NCBI GenBank assembly: GCA_024279045.1
Contig: JAJRRZ010000054.1
Location: forward strand, 1-31,029
Length of the DNA stretch: 31,029 nucleotides
Direction: 5' to 3'
Source of the DNA: Alphaproteobacteria bacterium
GTDB lineage: Bacteria > Pseudomonadota > Alphaproteobacteria > Rhizobiales > Aestuariivirgaceae
The stretch's first letter is position 1, and every line of letters begins with the position of its first letter. Position numbers and translations under genes: made by a program. Shown in pieces: positions 1-7,617 of this stretch. The notes beneath the pieces were generated by a model, which saw only the letters and a list, made by a program, of their open reading frames with translations, was not told the origin of the DNA and did not search any database.

Positions 1-1197
1 CTGCCGACGGGGCGCAACTTCTTCAGCCTGGATGCGCGCAGCCTGCCGACACCCGCAGCCTGGGCGCTGGGGCAGCGCTCGGCGCGGAACATGATCCAGC
101 GGCACTTCATGGAACATGGCGAATATCCGCGCGCCATCGGCCTTTCGTGCTGGGGCACGTCGAACATGCGCACCGGCGGCGATGACATCGCCCAGGCACT
201 GGCGCTGATCGGCGCGAAACCGGTGTGGGATCATGCCTCCGGGCGGGTTACCGGCTTCGAGATCATGCCGCTGGCGGCGCTGGGGCGTCCGCGGGTGGAT
301 GTAACCTTGCGCATTTCCGGCTTCTTCCGCGATGCCTTCCCGCAGCAGATCGAGTTGTTAGATGCCGCCATCCGCGCCATCGGCGCGCTTGACGAGCCGG
401 AGGCGGACAATCCCATCGCCGCGCGCATGGGCCGGCGCCGCGCCGAGCTGATCGCCCAGGGACTTGACGAACAGCAGGCGGAGCGCATGGCGGGTTTTCG
501 CATTTTCGGTGCGCGGCCCGGCGCCTATGGCGCGGGGTTGCAGGCGCTGTTCGACGAAAACCTGTGGGAGACGCAGGCCGATCTGGCCGAGACGTGGATC
601 GAATGGGGCGGGCATGCCTACGGCGCGCGCGAACAGGGCACGCAAGCGAAAGAGGCGCTGCGCCAGCAACTGGCCGGGCTGGACGCCATCGCCCACAACC
701 AGGACAACCGCGAGCACGACATTCTGGATTCGGACGACTACTACCAGTTCGAGGGCGGCTTCGCGGTGGCCGCGGCGCACGTGCAGGGGCGGCGCGTGCC
801 GGTGTGGCACAACGATCATTCGCGCCCGGACGCGCCGGTTACACGCTCGCTGGAAGAGGAAATCGCCCGCGTCATCCGCGCGCGGGCCAGCAATCCGAAG
901 TGGATCTCCGCCATGATGCGGCATGGCTACAAGGGCGCGTTCGAACTGGCGGCAACGATGGACTATACATTCGCCTTCGCGGCCACCACCGCGGCGGTGA
1001 AGAGTCATCACTTCGAGGCGCTGTTCGATGCCTGGCTGCGCAACGATGATGTGCGCGAATGGCTGGCGGAGCACAACGCGGAGGCGCTCGCCGACATCGC
1101 CGCGCGCTTCGAGGAGGCCATGGCGCGCGGCTTCTGGCGGCCACGCGGCAACGACGCGATGGCGTTGCTGGAGGGGATCAGGGAAAGAAACGAATGA
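1..1197 (+). CDS. cobN: Cobaltochelatase subunit CobN (3' part only)
   Basis: Large subunit of the ATP-dependent cobaltochelatase, which inserts cobalt into hydrogenobyrinic acid a,c-diamide in aerobic cobalamin synthesis, working with CobS and CobT. The frame is open from base 1, so the gene starts upstream of the window; 398 codons remain. CobN proteins usually have well over 1000 residues, so this is about the last third. The start reads LPTGRNFFSLDARSLPTP, followed by WGTSNMRTGGDDIAQAL and RPRVDVTLRISGFFRDAFP, all hallmarks of the CobN/magnesium chelatase H family. The chain ends at TGA 1195-1197. cobO follows 121 bases later on the same strand, so the two are probably co-transcribed. No sign of damage in the visible part. 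Identification is firm. Confidence 0.97.
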   Translation: MPTGRNFFSLDARSLPTPAAWALGQRSARNMIQRHFMEHGEYPRAIGLSCWGTSNMRTGGDDIAQALALIGAKPVWDHASGRVTGFEIMPLAALGRPRVDVTLRISGFFRDAFPQQIELLDAAIRAIGALDEPEADNPIAARMGRRRAELIAQGLDEQQAERMAGFRIFGARPGAYGAGLQALFDENLWETQADLAETWIEWGGHAYGAREQGTQAKEALRQQLAGLDAIAHNQDNREHDILDSDDYYQFEGGFAVAAAHVQGRRVPVWHNDHSRPDAPVTRSLEEEIARVIRARASNPKWISAMMRHGYKGAFELAATMDYTFAFAATTAAVKSHHFEALFDAWLRNDDVREWLAEHNAEALADIAARFEEAMARGFWRPRGNDAMALLEGIRERNE

Positions 1198-1318
1198 GCG
1201 AGAAACATAGGCCCTTTTCGCTGACCACCACTCACCGCCCCGCGCCCCTGCCTAACCCCCGGCATGATGGGCATGGGGTTGGCCGCGGATACGGGGCCTG
1301 ATTCAGGAGAATGGCAAC

Positions 1319-1936
1319 ATGAGCGAGAAACAGCGGGATCCGGCGCGGCATGCGGAGAAGATGGCCAAGAAGGCCCGCGCGCGCGACAAGATCATGGCCA
1401 CGAAGGACATCGAGAAGGGCCTGCTCATCGTCAACACGGGCAAGGGCAAGGGCAAGTCAACCGCCAGCTTCGGCATGGTGCTGCGCGCGCTTGGCCATGG
1501 CATGAAGGTGGCTGTCATCCAGTTCATCAAGGGCAGCCGCGACATCGGCGAGAAGAAGGCCCTGCAGGTATTCGGCGATCAGGTGCACTTCTTCGCCTGT
1601 GGCGAGGGCTTCACCTGGGAGACGCAGAACCTGGAGAAGGACAAGGAGCTGGCGGCGCGCACCTGGGCGGAGGCGGAAGCGGCGCTGATGCCCGGCTCGG
1701 ACATCGACCTGGTGGTGCTGGACGAGCTGAACGTGGTGCTGAAATACGGCTATCTGAGCCTGGACGAGCAGGTGATGCCCGCTCTGCTGGCGCGCCCGGC
1801 CATGCAGCACGTGGTGATCACCGGGCGCAACGCACCTGAAGAACTGATCGAGCAGGCTGATCTGGTTACGGAAATGACGCTGGTGAAGCACCCGTTCCGC
1901 TCCGGCGTGAAGGCGCAGAAAGGCGTGGAGTTTTGA
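1319..1936 (+). CDS. cobO: Cob(I)yrinic acid a,c-diamide adenosyltransferase
   Basis: Transfers the adenosyl group of ATP to the reduced corrinoid cobalt in cobalamin synthesis and salvage (CobA/CobO/BtuR family, cytoplasmic). 205 residues, normal for the family. The P-loop TGKGKGKSTASFG lies at about residues 40-52, followed by QFIKG, GEGFTW, the Walker B-like VVLDELN, ITGRNAP and the closing HPFRSGVKAQKGVEF, close to the usual C-terminus. The basic N-terminal 30 residues are typical of the longer CobO proteins. The start has AGGAGA at 1305-1310, eight bases upstream. It follows cobN, so the pair forms a cobalt insertion/adenosylation unit. A strong terminator lies 230 bases downstream. Confidence 0.97.
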   Translation: MSEKQRDPARHAEKMAKKARARDKIMATKDIEKGLLIVNTGKGKGKSTASFGMVLRALGHGMKVAVIQFIKGSRDIGEKKALQVFGDQVHFFACGEGFTWETQNLEKDKELAARTWAEAEAALMPGSDIDLVVLDELNVVLKYGYLSLDEQVMPALLARPAMQHVVITGRNAPEELIEQADLVTEMTLVKHPFRSGVKAQKGVEF

Positions 1937-1984
1937 GTTGATCGTGAAGAAAGGCTTGTGGTCGACGTTGTCGGTTACAGATAC

Positions 1985-2010
1985 CCGGCAGGGGTTGAAA
2001 ACCCTGCCGG
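1985..2010 (+). other. Hairpin in the cobO downstream region
   Basis: Between cobO and the convergent regulator gene there are 335 bases without a convincing gene. They hold a perfect 9-bp stem (CCGGCAGGG 1985-1993 with CCCTGCCGG 2002-2010, 8-base loop). A second inverted repeat is AGGCCAGC / GCTGGCCT around 2063-2096, a weak one (CTGA/TCAG) lies near 2102-2120, and the terminator described separately follows. The density of stems suggests a structured 3' region or a small RNA, but no known RNA family was recognised. Confidence 0.35.
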
Positions 2011-2166
2011 CGGAGGTTCACGTTCGACTCTGAAAACGCAGGGCCGATTCCCACGAGCGAGCAAAGGCCAGCGTGTGCAGACCTGCCGAGAGGGCTGGCC
2101 TGCTGAGAAAATGATTCAGCTTCCGGGCACAAGCGCCACGCAACATGATTCACACACCGATTCACG

Positions 2167-2201
2167 AACGCCCCGCAAGCGGCTGGCTTGCGGGGCGTTT
2201 T
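2167..2201 (+). terminator. Intrinsic terminator after cobO
   Basis: Perfect 14-bp stem, AACGCCCCGCAAGC (2167-2180) with GCTTGCGGGGCGTT (2186-2199), loop GGCTG, with a short T run at 2198-2201. It sits between the cobNO unit and the convergent MarR-type gene. The T run favours the + strand, but the stem could also stop transcription from the other side. Confidence 0.85.
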
Positions 2202-2271
2202 CCGGCCCAAACGGCTTGTGTGTCGCTGTCCGAGGTTTGACGCCTCCTCGTGCTTCGGGCCGTCAACCGGC

Positions 2272-2781
2272 TTACAGGCGATAGAGCACCTGATCGGTCC
2301 AGAAGCGCTCCAGACGCTTCAATGCCTTGTTCAGGCGTTCGAACTCCTCTTCATCCATGCCCATGACCTGACGGATGGGCTGCAACTGGCGCTCGTAAAG
2401 CTCGTCCACCATCCGCCTCACCTGCTGGCCCTTCTCGGTGAGCTTCACGCGCACCGCGCGGCGGTCGGTTTCGGAGCGCTGGTGCGACACGTAACCGCCC
2501 TGCACCAGCTTCTTCAGGTTGTAGGAGACGTTGGAGCCCTGGTAATAGCCGCGCGCCTTCAGCTCGCCGGCGGAAAGCTCCTCGTCGCCAATGTTGTAGA
2601 TCAGCAGCGCCTGCACGGGATTGATGTCCTTGCGGCCATGGCGCTCGAACTCGGCCTTGACCACCTCCAGCAGGCGGCGGTGTGCGCGGTCGATCAGCGC
2701 GACCGCCTCCAGATACCTGTGCTTCATGGGCGCGGCGGCCTCTTCGGCGGCATGCGCCTGCGTGTTCACATGCGTGTTCAT
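2272..2781 (-). CDS. MarR-family winged-helix regulator, LdtR-like
   Basis: 169-residue DNA-binding regulator. From MKHRYLEAVALID (residue 19 on) to the C-terminal RFWTDQVLYRL it resembles the alphaproteobacterial LdtR branch of the MarR family. Typical segments are NPVQALLIYNIGDEELSAGE (winged-helix start), YYQGSNVSYNLKKLVQGGYV (recognition helix) and SETDRRAVRVKLTEKG (wing). In this branch the regulator has been linked to L,D-transpeptidase and envelope stress; that role is assumed by family only. The ATG at 2781 has an AAGGGC-like ribosome site just upstream; an internal ATG before KHRYLE is the alternative and would match shorter homologues. It converges on the cobO terminator and stands alone. 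A possible promoter lies at 2910-2938. Confidence 0.88.
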   Translation of the reverse strand: MNTHVNTQAHAAEEAAAPMKHRYLEAVALIDRAHRRLLEVVKAEFERHGRKDINPVQALLIYNIGDEELSAGELKARGYYQGSNVSYNLKKLVQGGYVSHQRSETDRRAVRVKLTEKGQQVRRMVDELYERQLQPIRQVMGMDEEEFERLNKALKRLERFWTDQVLYRL

Positions 2782-2909
2782 TGCCCTTGCATTCCCTGTC
2801 CTGTCCCCCGTGCGGGAGGTCTGCTTGACGCCATTGCCTCCGGGAGCGCGTGTTGTTGTGTTTTTCTTGGCGCTTTTCCCGATGTCGATGCCAAGGATAA
2901 GGCGTGCCT

Positions 2910-2938
2910 CTTAAAAAGCGCCGAAAAGACTGTGTAAA
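2910..2938 (-). promoter_or_regulatory. Candidate promoter of the MarR-type gene
   Basis: Read on the minus strand, TTTACA (2938-2933) is followed after 17 bases by TTTAAG (2915-2910), 4 of 6 matches to the -10 consensus. It lies in the AT-richer part of the 281-base gap before sfsA. Visual match only. Confidence 0.35.
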
Positions 2939-3062
2939 TTTTTCCTTTCCATGCAGCGGAGGACAAACCGTTCGAAAATCCTCACGCCACTCTTGCCAGA
3001 CGGAGCGGCGCGGGTGATGCTGGGCGCCACATGACGGCTCACATCAGCAGCGAACGGGAACA

Positions 3063-3794
3063 ATGCAACTGCCACAGCCGATGATTGCGGGGCGGCTGAT
3101 ACGCCGCTACAAGCGCTTTCTGGCCGATATCGAACTGGAGGACAGCGGCGAGGTAATTACCGCCTCTACGCCCAACACCGGCTCGATGATGAGCCTGCTT
3201 GAACCGGGCAACCGGGTGTGGGTGTCGGTTTCCGAAGATCCGAAGCGCAAATACAGGCACCGCTGGGAGCTGGTAGAGGTGAACGGCCCTGCCGGCGCGG
3301 CGATGGTGGGCATCAATACCTCGCTGCCCAATCGGCTGGCGGAAGAAGCCATCAGGGCCGGGGTGATGGAGGCCTTGCGCGGATTCGATGCCATCCGCCG
3401 AGAGGTGAAGTTCGGCGAGGAGAACAGCCGCGCCGACCTGGTGCTGGAAAAGGCCGGCGAATTGCCGGTATACGTGGAGGTGAAGAACGTAACCCTGTCG
3501 CGCAGGGCCGGTCTGGCGGAATTTCCCGACGCGGTTACACAGCGCGGCGCGAAGCACCTGCGCGAGCTGGCGCGCGTGGTGCAGCAGGGGCTGGGACGCG
3601 CGGCAATGATCTACATTTGCCAGCGCAGCGATGCGCAAGCCTGCACTCTGGCGCAGGACATCGACCCGGCCTATGTGGAAGAGTGGCTGAAGGCGCGTGC
3701 GGCGGGTGTGGAGACTTATGCACTGGGCTGCGAGGTCAGCCCGCGGGAGGTGGTGGCCGCGCGGGAAATACCGATGATCGTGCCGGAAAGTTGA
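3063..3794 (+). CDS. sfsA: SfsA family DNA-binding/nuclease-like protein
   Basis: 243 residues, the usual SfsA size. SfsA was named for stimulating sugar (maltose) fermentation in E. coli; its fold joins an N-terminal OB-like domain to a PDDEXK-type nuclease-like domain, and its true role is unsettled. Visible signatures are RLIRRYKRFLADIEL at the N-terminus, TPNTGSMMSLLEPGN (the NTG motif), GINTSLPNRLAEEAI, SRADLVLE, and YVEVKNVTLSRRAGLAEFPD, which carries the conserved EVK of the nuclease-like core. RGAKHLRELA is also typical. The start ATG has GGGAA a few bases upstream. map follows after 53 bases, and sfsA-map-radC is a common alphaproteobacterial order. Confidence 0.95.
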   Translation: MQLPQPMIAGRLIRRYKRFLADIELEDSGEVITASTPNTGSMMSLLEPGNRVWVSVSEDPKRKYRHRWELVEVNGPAGAAMVGINTSLPNRLAEEAIRAGVMEALRGFDAIRREVKFGEENSRADLVLEKAGELPVYVEVKNVTLSRRAGLAEFPDAVTQRGAKHLRELARVVQQGLGRAAMIYICQRSDAQACTLAQDIDPAYVEEWLKARAAGVETYALGCEVSPREVVAAREIPMIVPES

Positions 3795-3847
3795 CGAGCT
3801 GATTCCGGCTGTGCCGACAACCATCTGAAAGACCAGGTAAAACCCAC

Positions 3848-4693
3848 ATGAATCAGCAGGAACGTTACATACGCGGCGAGCTGGCGCCAATGGCCGCCAC
3901 CAACCAGATCAAGCTGTGGGGGCCGCAGGCCTTCGAGGGCATGCGCAAGGCCGGGCGGCTGGCGGCACAGGCGCTGGACATGCTGGTGGAGCACGTGCAA
4001 CCTGGTGTGAGCACCGGGGCGCTGGACAGGCTGGTGTTCGAGTTCGCCATGGACCACAATGCCGTGCCCGCGCCGCTGAACTACCGCGGCTTTCCGAAGA
4101 GCATCTGCACCTCGGTGAACCATGTGGTGTGCCACGGCATCCCGGACGAGAAGAAGATCCTGAAGGAAGGTGATATCGTCAACATCGACGTTACCCTCAT
4201 CGTCGATGGCTGGCATGGCGATACCTCGCGGATGTATCCCGTGGGCGAAATCTCGGCGAAAGCGAAGCGGCTGATCGACATCACTTATGAAGCCATGATG
4301 CGCGGCATCGAGGTGGCGAAGCCGGGCAATACCACCGGTGATATCGGCCATGCCATCCAGAGTTTCGCGGAGGCCAACCGCTGCGCGGTGGTGCGCGACT
4401 TCTGCGGCCACGGGCTGGGCAAGCTGTTCCATGACGCGCCGAACATCCTGCACTATGGCCAGCCGGGCCAGGGAGTGGAGCTGAAAGAAGGGATGTTCTT
4501 CACCATCGAGCCGATGCTCAACCTGGGCAGGCCGCAGGTGAAGATCCTGCAGGACGGGTGGACGGCGGTTACCCGCGACCGTTCGCTTTCCGCCCAGTTC
4601 GAGCACACCATCGGCATCACGGCGGAGGGGGCGGCGATCTTCACCCTGTCGCCTGCCGGGCTGCACTGCCCGCCGTGGCATGCGGGAGAGTGA
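3848..4693 (+). CDS. map: Type I methionine aminopeptidase
   Basis: Removes the initiator methionine from nascent proteins with a dinuclear metal centre. 281 residues. All five metal ligands of the pita-bread fold are visible: D114 (NIDVTLIVDGW), D125 (GDTSRMY), H188 (FCGHGLGK), E221 (FTIEPMLN) and E252 (FEHTIGIT). The substrate-binding histidine is H96 (CHGIPDE). All six keep a constant 17-residue offset from the E. coli numbering. There is an N-terminal extension of about 15 residues, with a second possible start at M15. The upstream ribosome site (AGGT) is weak. The stop codon lies 107 bases before the start preferred here for radC, and exactly overlaps a possible GTG start for it. Confidence 0.97.
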   Translation: MNQQERYIRGELAPMAATNQIKLWGPQAFEGMRKAGRLAAQALDMLVEHVQPGVSTGALDRLVFEFAMDHNAVPAPLNYRGFPKSICTSVNHVVCHGIPDEKKILKEGDIVNIDVTLIVDGWHGDTSRMYPVGEISAKAKRLIDITYEAMMRGIEVAKPGNTTGDIGHAIQSFAEANRCAVVRDFCGHGLGKLFHDAPNILHYGQPGQGVELKEGMFFTIEPMLNLGRPQVKILQDGWTAVTRDRSLSAQFEHTIGITAEGAAIFTLSPAGLHCPPWHAGE

Positions 4694-4800
4694 ACAGACG
4701 AGGTATTGAGCTGCCGCAGGAGAGCAGTTTTCCCCAACTTGCGGCAATGCAATGGGCCAGACACTGGCATTTGGCCGACGCTTTGGCCATCATGCGAGGC

Positions 4801-5628
4801 ATGGGGAGTGATTTCGAGGAACAACGCGATAGCAGGCTGCCGGGGCTGATTGCGCCGGAAGCGGCCAGTACGCCCGTCAACAAGCCACGGCGGGGCAAGG
4901 CCGGGCGCGTGCGAAGTGGCAATGACACTGACAGCGGCAGCGACAATGCCCAGGCCAGGCCGCATCATGCCGGGCATCGCCAACGGCTACGCCAGCGTTT
5001 CCTGCGGGCCGGGGCGGAAGCCCTGGCCGATTACGAGCTGCTGGAACTGCTGCTGTTTCGCGCTATTCCACGGCGCGACGTGAAACCGCTGGCCAAGGCG
5101 CTGCTGGCGCATTTCGGCTCGCTGGCGGAGGTGATTTCCGCACCCCTGCCACGGCTGCGGGAGGTTCCCGGCGTGGGCGAGGCCGTGGCGACGGAGCTGA
5201 AGATCGTACAGGCGGCGGCGCTGAAACTGCTGGAGCAGCAGGCGCGCGAGAAGCCGGTGTTTCATGGCTGGAGCGACCTGCTGGCCTATTGCCGCGCGGC
5301 CATGGCCTATGCGGAGCGCGAGGAGTTCCGCGTGTTGTTCCTGGATGCGAAGAACCGGCTGATTGCCGACGAGGTGCAGGGACGCGGCACCATCGACCAC
5401 ACGCCGGTCTATCCGCGCGAGGTGGTGCGCCGGGCACTGGAGCTGTCCGCGGCGTCGATCATCCTGCTGCACAATCACCCATCGGGCGATCCCACGCCAT
5501 CGCGGGCGGATGTGGAGATGACAAAAAAGATCATCACCGCCGCGGAGCCGCTGGGCATCGTGGTGCATGATCACATCATCATTGGCCGCGATGGCCACGC
5601 CAGCCTGCGGGCGCTGGGGCTTGTCTGA
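4801..5628 (+). CDS. radC: RadC family (JAMM/MPN) protein
   Basis: 275 residues from this start. RadC proteins carry a helix-hairpin-helix-like N-terminal part and a C-terminal JAMM/MPN metalloprotease-like domain. The old link to DNA repair is disputed and the in vivo role is unclear. Visible are HRQRLRQRFLRAG and DYELLELLLFRAIPRRDVKPLA (N-terminal domain), LREVPGVGEAVATELK (HhH-like), EEFRVLFLDAKNRL and HNHPSGDPTPSRAD, the zinc-binding HxHPSGxxxxSxxD motif. Start choice is uncertain: ATG 4801 has GAGG just upstream, but a GTG at 4690 would overlap the map stop by four bases (GTGA), suggesting coupling and a 312-residue protein. The polar stretch before the core is variable in the family. 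Confidence 0.93.
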   Translation: MGSDFEEQRDSRLPGLIAPEAASTPVNKPRRGKAGRVRSGNDTDSGSDNAQARPHHAGHRQRLRQRFLRAGAEALADYELLELLLFRAIPRRDVKPLAKALLAHFGSLAEVISAPLPRLREVPGVGEAVATELKIVQAAALKLLEQQAREKPVFHGWSDLLAYCRAAMAYAEREEFRVLFLDAKNRLIADEVQGRGTIDHTPVYPREVVRRALELSAASIILLHNHPSGDPTPSRADVEMTKKIITAAEPLGIVVHDHIIIGRDGHASLRALGLV

Positions 5629-5706
5629 CACCTTCTTCAGGGCAAGGTTCGCAAGACATCCACCTGGATATCTTTTTCCAAGCGGTGCGGTCTTGGGCTC
5701 AGGGCC

Positions 5707-5718
5707 TACAAATTTGTA
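5707..5718. promoter_or_regulatory. 12-bp perfect palindrome downstream of radC
   Basis: TACAAATTTGTA is a perfect, AT-rich palindrome in a GC-rich genome. It lies in the 300-base stretch between radC and the PilZ gene, which otherwise holds only a doubtful small ORF. It could be an operator for the downstream unit; no known regulator was recognised. Confidence 0.3.
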
Positions 5719-5801
5719 CGGCATCCGCGCCATTTGTGCTGCATCTCAGCGCCCGCGCAGTGTGTGGTTTTACCCTACCTTTTCAGATAGATATTCCTTG
5801 C

Positions 5802-5936
5802 ATGGACGATGTTCGGGCCATGCGCTCTTTACAGGATGTTAAGCTCGATGTGCGCAAGATACTGCACGAAAAGGGGGCGCGGGATGACCAACATGCCGCC
5901 GTGAAGGCGTATTCAGGGAAGGGAATGACCGCATGA
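5802..5936 (+). CDS. Possible 44-residue small protein coupled to the PilZ gene
   Basis: An open frame starting with ATG 5802 encodes a 44-residue, charged, probably helical peptide (starts MDDVRAMRSLQDVKLDVRK). Its TGA overlaps the ATG of the PilZ gene in the arrangement ATGA, the usual mark of translational coupling. Against it: there is no clear ribosome site before ATG 5802 and no family was recognised. The frame is open further upstream, but that part looks non-coding. Function unknown. Confidence 0.3.
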   Translation: MDDVRAMRSLQDVKLDVRKILHEKGARDDQHAAVKAYSGKGMTA

Positions 5937-6244
5937 ACAGCCATTTTCCGAAGCCCAACGGAACCCTGGCACAGCCTGAGGCAAATGCAACCGGCCTGCC
6001 GCCGCAAGAGCGCCGCGCCAGCCGCCGCCAACGCGTGCTCTACCGGGCGCTGGTGGTATTCGACGGCAAGACCATGAATTGCAGCATCAAGGACATGTCC
6101 GAACATGGCTGCAAGCTGCGCTTCTCGGTACCGCCGCTGTTGCCGGAATTCTTCGAACTGCGCATGCAGCGGCCCGTGCGGCGCTTCCGTTGCCAGCTGG
6201 TGTGGATGTCGGAGCGCGAGGTGGGGGTGCGCTTCGTGCGCTGA
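5933..6244 (+). CDS. PilZ domain protein
   Basis: 103-residue single-domain protein. PilZ domains bind cyclic di-GMP through an RxxxR motif and a (D/N)xSxxG motif. Here RRASRRQRVLYRALV (about residues 27-41) and IKDMSEHGCKLRF (about 52-64) match both. After these comes a short beta-barrel ending in REVGVRFVR. The small size suggests an adaptor acting on motility, envelope polysaccharide or protein partners; the partner is not shown here. The start overlaps the stop of a possible small ORF by four bases. GGGAAGGG lies about 12 bases upstream as a weak ribosome site. It converges on the DUF3126 gene with a 43-base gap. Confidence 0.88.
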   Translation: MNSHFPKPNGTLAQPEANATGLPPQERRASRRQRVLYRALVVFDGKTMNCSIKDMSEHGCKLRFSVPPLLPEFFELRMQRPVRRFRCQLVWMSEREVGVRFVR

Positions 6245-6287
6245 CGCCCCGCCTGCCCCGGCTTGCATGTTCCCGATGCGCGGCGTG

Positions 6288-6509
6288 TCAGGCGCCTTCC
6301 TGCAGGTCGTAGTCGAGGATGGCCATCTGGAAATTGTAACAGATGTCGCCGGGATCCTCATCGTCCTTGAAGATGATGCCGATGAACTCATCGCCGATAT
6401 AGACCTCGGCGGAATCGTCCTTGCGCGGGCGCGCGCGCACCTCGATTTCCGGCAGCTTGAACTTGTTGCGCAGATACTGGTTGAGCTTGGCGATCTCTTC
6501 AGGGCTCAC
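6288..6509 (-). CDS. DUF3126 family protein
   Basis: 73-residue protein of unknown function from a small alphaproteobacterial family. It starts VSPEEIAKLNQYLRNKF and contains DDSAEVYIGDEFIGIIFKDD and a C-terminal NFQMAILDYDL, close to the family pattern. The GTG start at 6509 is chosen because AAAGGAAC sits eight bases upstream and family members begin at (M)xPEEI. An ATG at 6527 is the alternative and would place that ribosome site inside the gene. It lies 87 bases after cysE on the same strand, a neighbourhood I recall as common in alphaproteobacteria. Molecular role unknown. Confidence 0.88.
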   Translation of the reverse strand: MSPEEIAKLNQYLRNKFKLPEIEVRARPRKDDSAEVYIGDEFIGIIFKDDEDPGDICYNFQMAILDYDLQEGA

Positions 6510-6596
6510 GGGGCTTGTTCCTTTCATTGGCGCGGGTGTTGATTGAAGACCAAAGCCGGATGCGTTGGTAGCGCCTGCACGCGTATACGGCAAGCC

Positions 6597-7463
6597 TCAT
6601 TTGCCCTTGCCAGCAGCAGCCCCATTGGCCCCATCGGCATCCCTGTCGTTGTCCATGTCCAGCTTGTGATCCATCTGCAATGCCGGCTCCGGACACGGGG
6701 CCTGCCCCACCACGCGGGCCGGCACCCCGGCCACGGTTACCCGTGGCGGCACATCCTTCAGCACCACCGAGCCCGCGGCCACGCGCGAGCAGCAGCCGAC
6801 CTCGATGTTGCCCAGCACCTTGCAGCCCGCGCCCAGCAGCACACCGGCGCGGATTTTCGGATGTCTGTCGCCATGCTCCTTGCCGGTGCCGCCCAGGGTT
6901 ACATCCTGCAAGATGGAGACATTGTCCTCCACCACCGCTGTTTCGCCGATGACGATGGCATGGGCGTGATCGATCATGATGCCCTTGCCCAGCCGCGCGG
7001 CGGGGTGAATATCCACGGTGAACACCTGCGAGGAGCGACTCTGCAGAAACAACGCGAAGTCCCTGCGCCCGGCATTCCACAAGGCATGGGCCAGGCGGTG
7101 CGCCTGCAACGCCAGAAAACCCTTGAAATAGAGAAACGGCTCGATATAGCGCTCGCAGGCCGGGTCGCGCTCGTAGACCGCGCGGATATCGGCGCGCGCG
7201 GCCTCGCCAATGTCGGCATCGGACAGCAGGGCGCGACGATAGGCCTGGATGATCAGCTCCGCATTGATGTCGTGATTGGCCAGGATCATCGCCAGGCGGT
7301 GGCCCATGGCCTCCTCGAAGCGCTCGTGATCCAGCACCGCGGCATGCATGAAGCCGCCCAGAGCCGAATCGGCGGCGATGATCTCCCGCGCCTCCTTGCG
7401 GATGCGCCGCCATACCGGATCGACGCTGGCCAGATCATGCTCGTTGCGTGCAGCTTGTGTCAT
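6597..7463 (-). CDS. cysE: Serine O-acetyltransferase
   Basis: Makes O-acetylserine from serine and acetyl-CoA, the first step of cysteine synthesis. 288 residues. The N-terminal helical domain (about 1-145) is followed by a left-handed beta-helix of hexapeptide repeats. Catalytic and binding residues are visible: D151 in DIHPAARLG, H166 in IDHAHAIVIGE and H201 in GDRHPKI, all offset by eight from E. coli D143, H158 and H193. The tail after residue 255 is polar and lacks an obvious counterpart of the usual C-terminal peptide that ends in Ile and docks with CysK: the protein ends AAAGKGK, so cysteine synthase complex formation may differ. The ATG at 7463 has AAGGCGGG upstream. Promoter and leader hairpin are listed separately. 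Confidence 0.96.
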   Translation of the reverse strand: MTQAARNEHDLASVDPVWRRIRKEAREIIAADSALGGFMHAAVLDHERFEEAMGHRLAMILANHDINAELIIQAYRRALLSDADIGEAARADIRAVYERDPACERYIEPFLYFKGFLALQAHRLAHALWNAGRRDFALFLQSRSSQVFTVDIHPAARLGKGIMIDHAHAIVIGETAVVEDNVSILQDVTLGGTGKEHGDRHPKIRAGVLLGAGCKVLGNIEVGCCSRVAAGSVVLKDVPPRVTVAGVPARVVGQAPCPEPALQMDHKLDMDNDRDADGANGAAAGKGK

Positions 7464-7483
7464 GCGCCCGCCTTTCGCGATTG

Positions 7484-7499
7484 CGAGATAATTCTCTCG
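7484..7499 (-). other. Small inverted repeat in the cysE leader
   Basis: CGAGA (7484-7488) and TCTCG (7495-7499) form a perfect 5-bp inverted repeat with a 6-base AT-rich spacer, between the proposed cysE promoter and its ribosome site. It could be a leader hairpin or an operator; it is too short to decide. Confidence 0.3.
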
Positions 7500-7515
7500 T
7501 TGCGGCCTTTGTGTG

Positions 7516-7545
7516 ATTCTATGCGCCATGCCACGCATGGGGCAA
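7516..7545 (-). promoter_or_regulatory. Candidate sigma-70 promoter of cysE
   Basis: On the minus strand TTGCCC (7545-7540) and TAGAAT (7521-7516) are separated by 18 bases; the -10 matches the consensus at 5 of 6 positions. The transcript would start near 7509, giving a leader of about 45 bases that contains the small inverted repeat. Confidence 0.55.
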
Positions 7546-7617
7546 GCGCCGTGCCACGGAATGGCAAAATCCGTTGCACGAACCACACCGTGTCCGCATC
7601 GCGCCGTTTCCTGCCGC

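Noticed and set aside
2079..2087. AGACCTGCC downstream of cobO, resembling the end of a B12 box (cobalamin riboswitch).
   Set aside because: The preceding GCCAG is separated by extra bases, no CCGCAACTG-like or GGGAA...GGTG core was found, and no gene follows on that strand before a terminator. A 9-base match can arise by chance.
2188..2937. A 249-codon + strand frame overlapping the MarR-type gene.
   Set aside because: It is the antisense of a clear regulator gene and runs through the cobO terminator; no family similarity.
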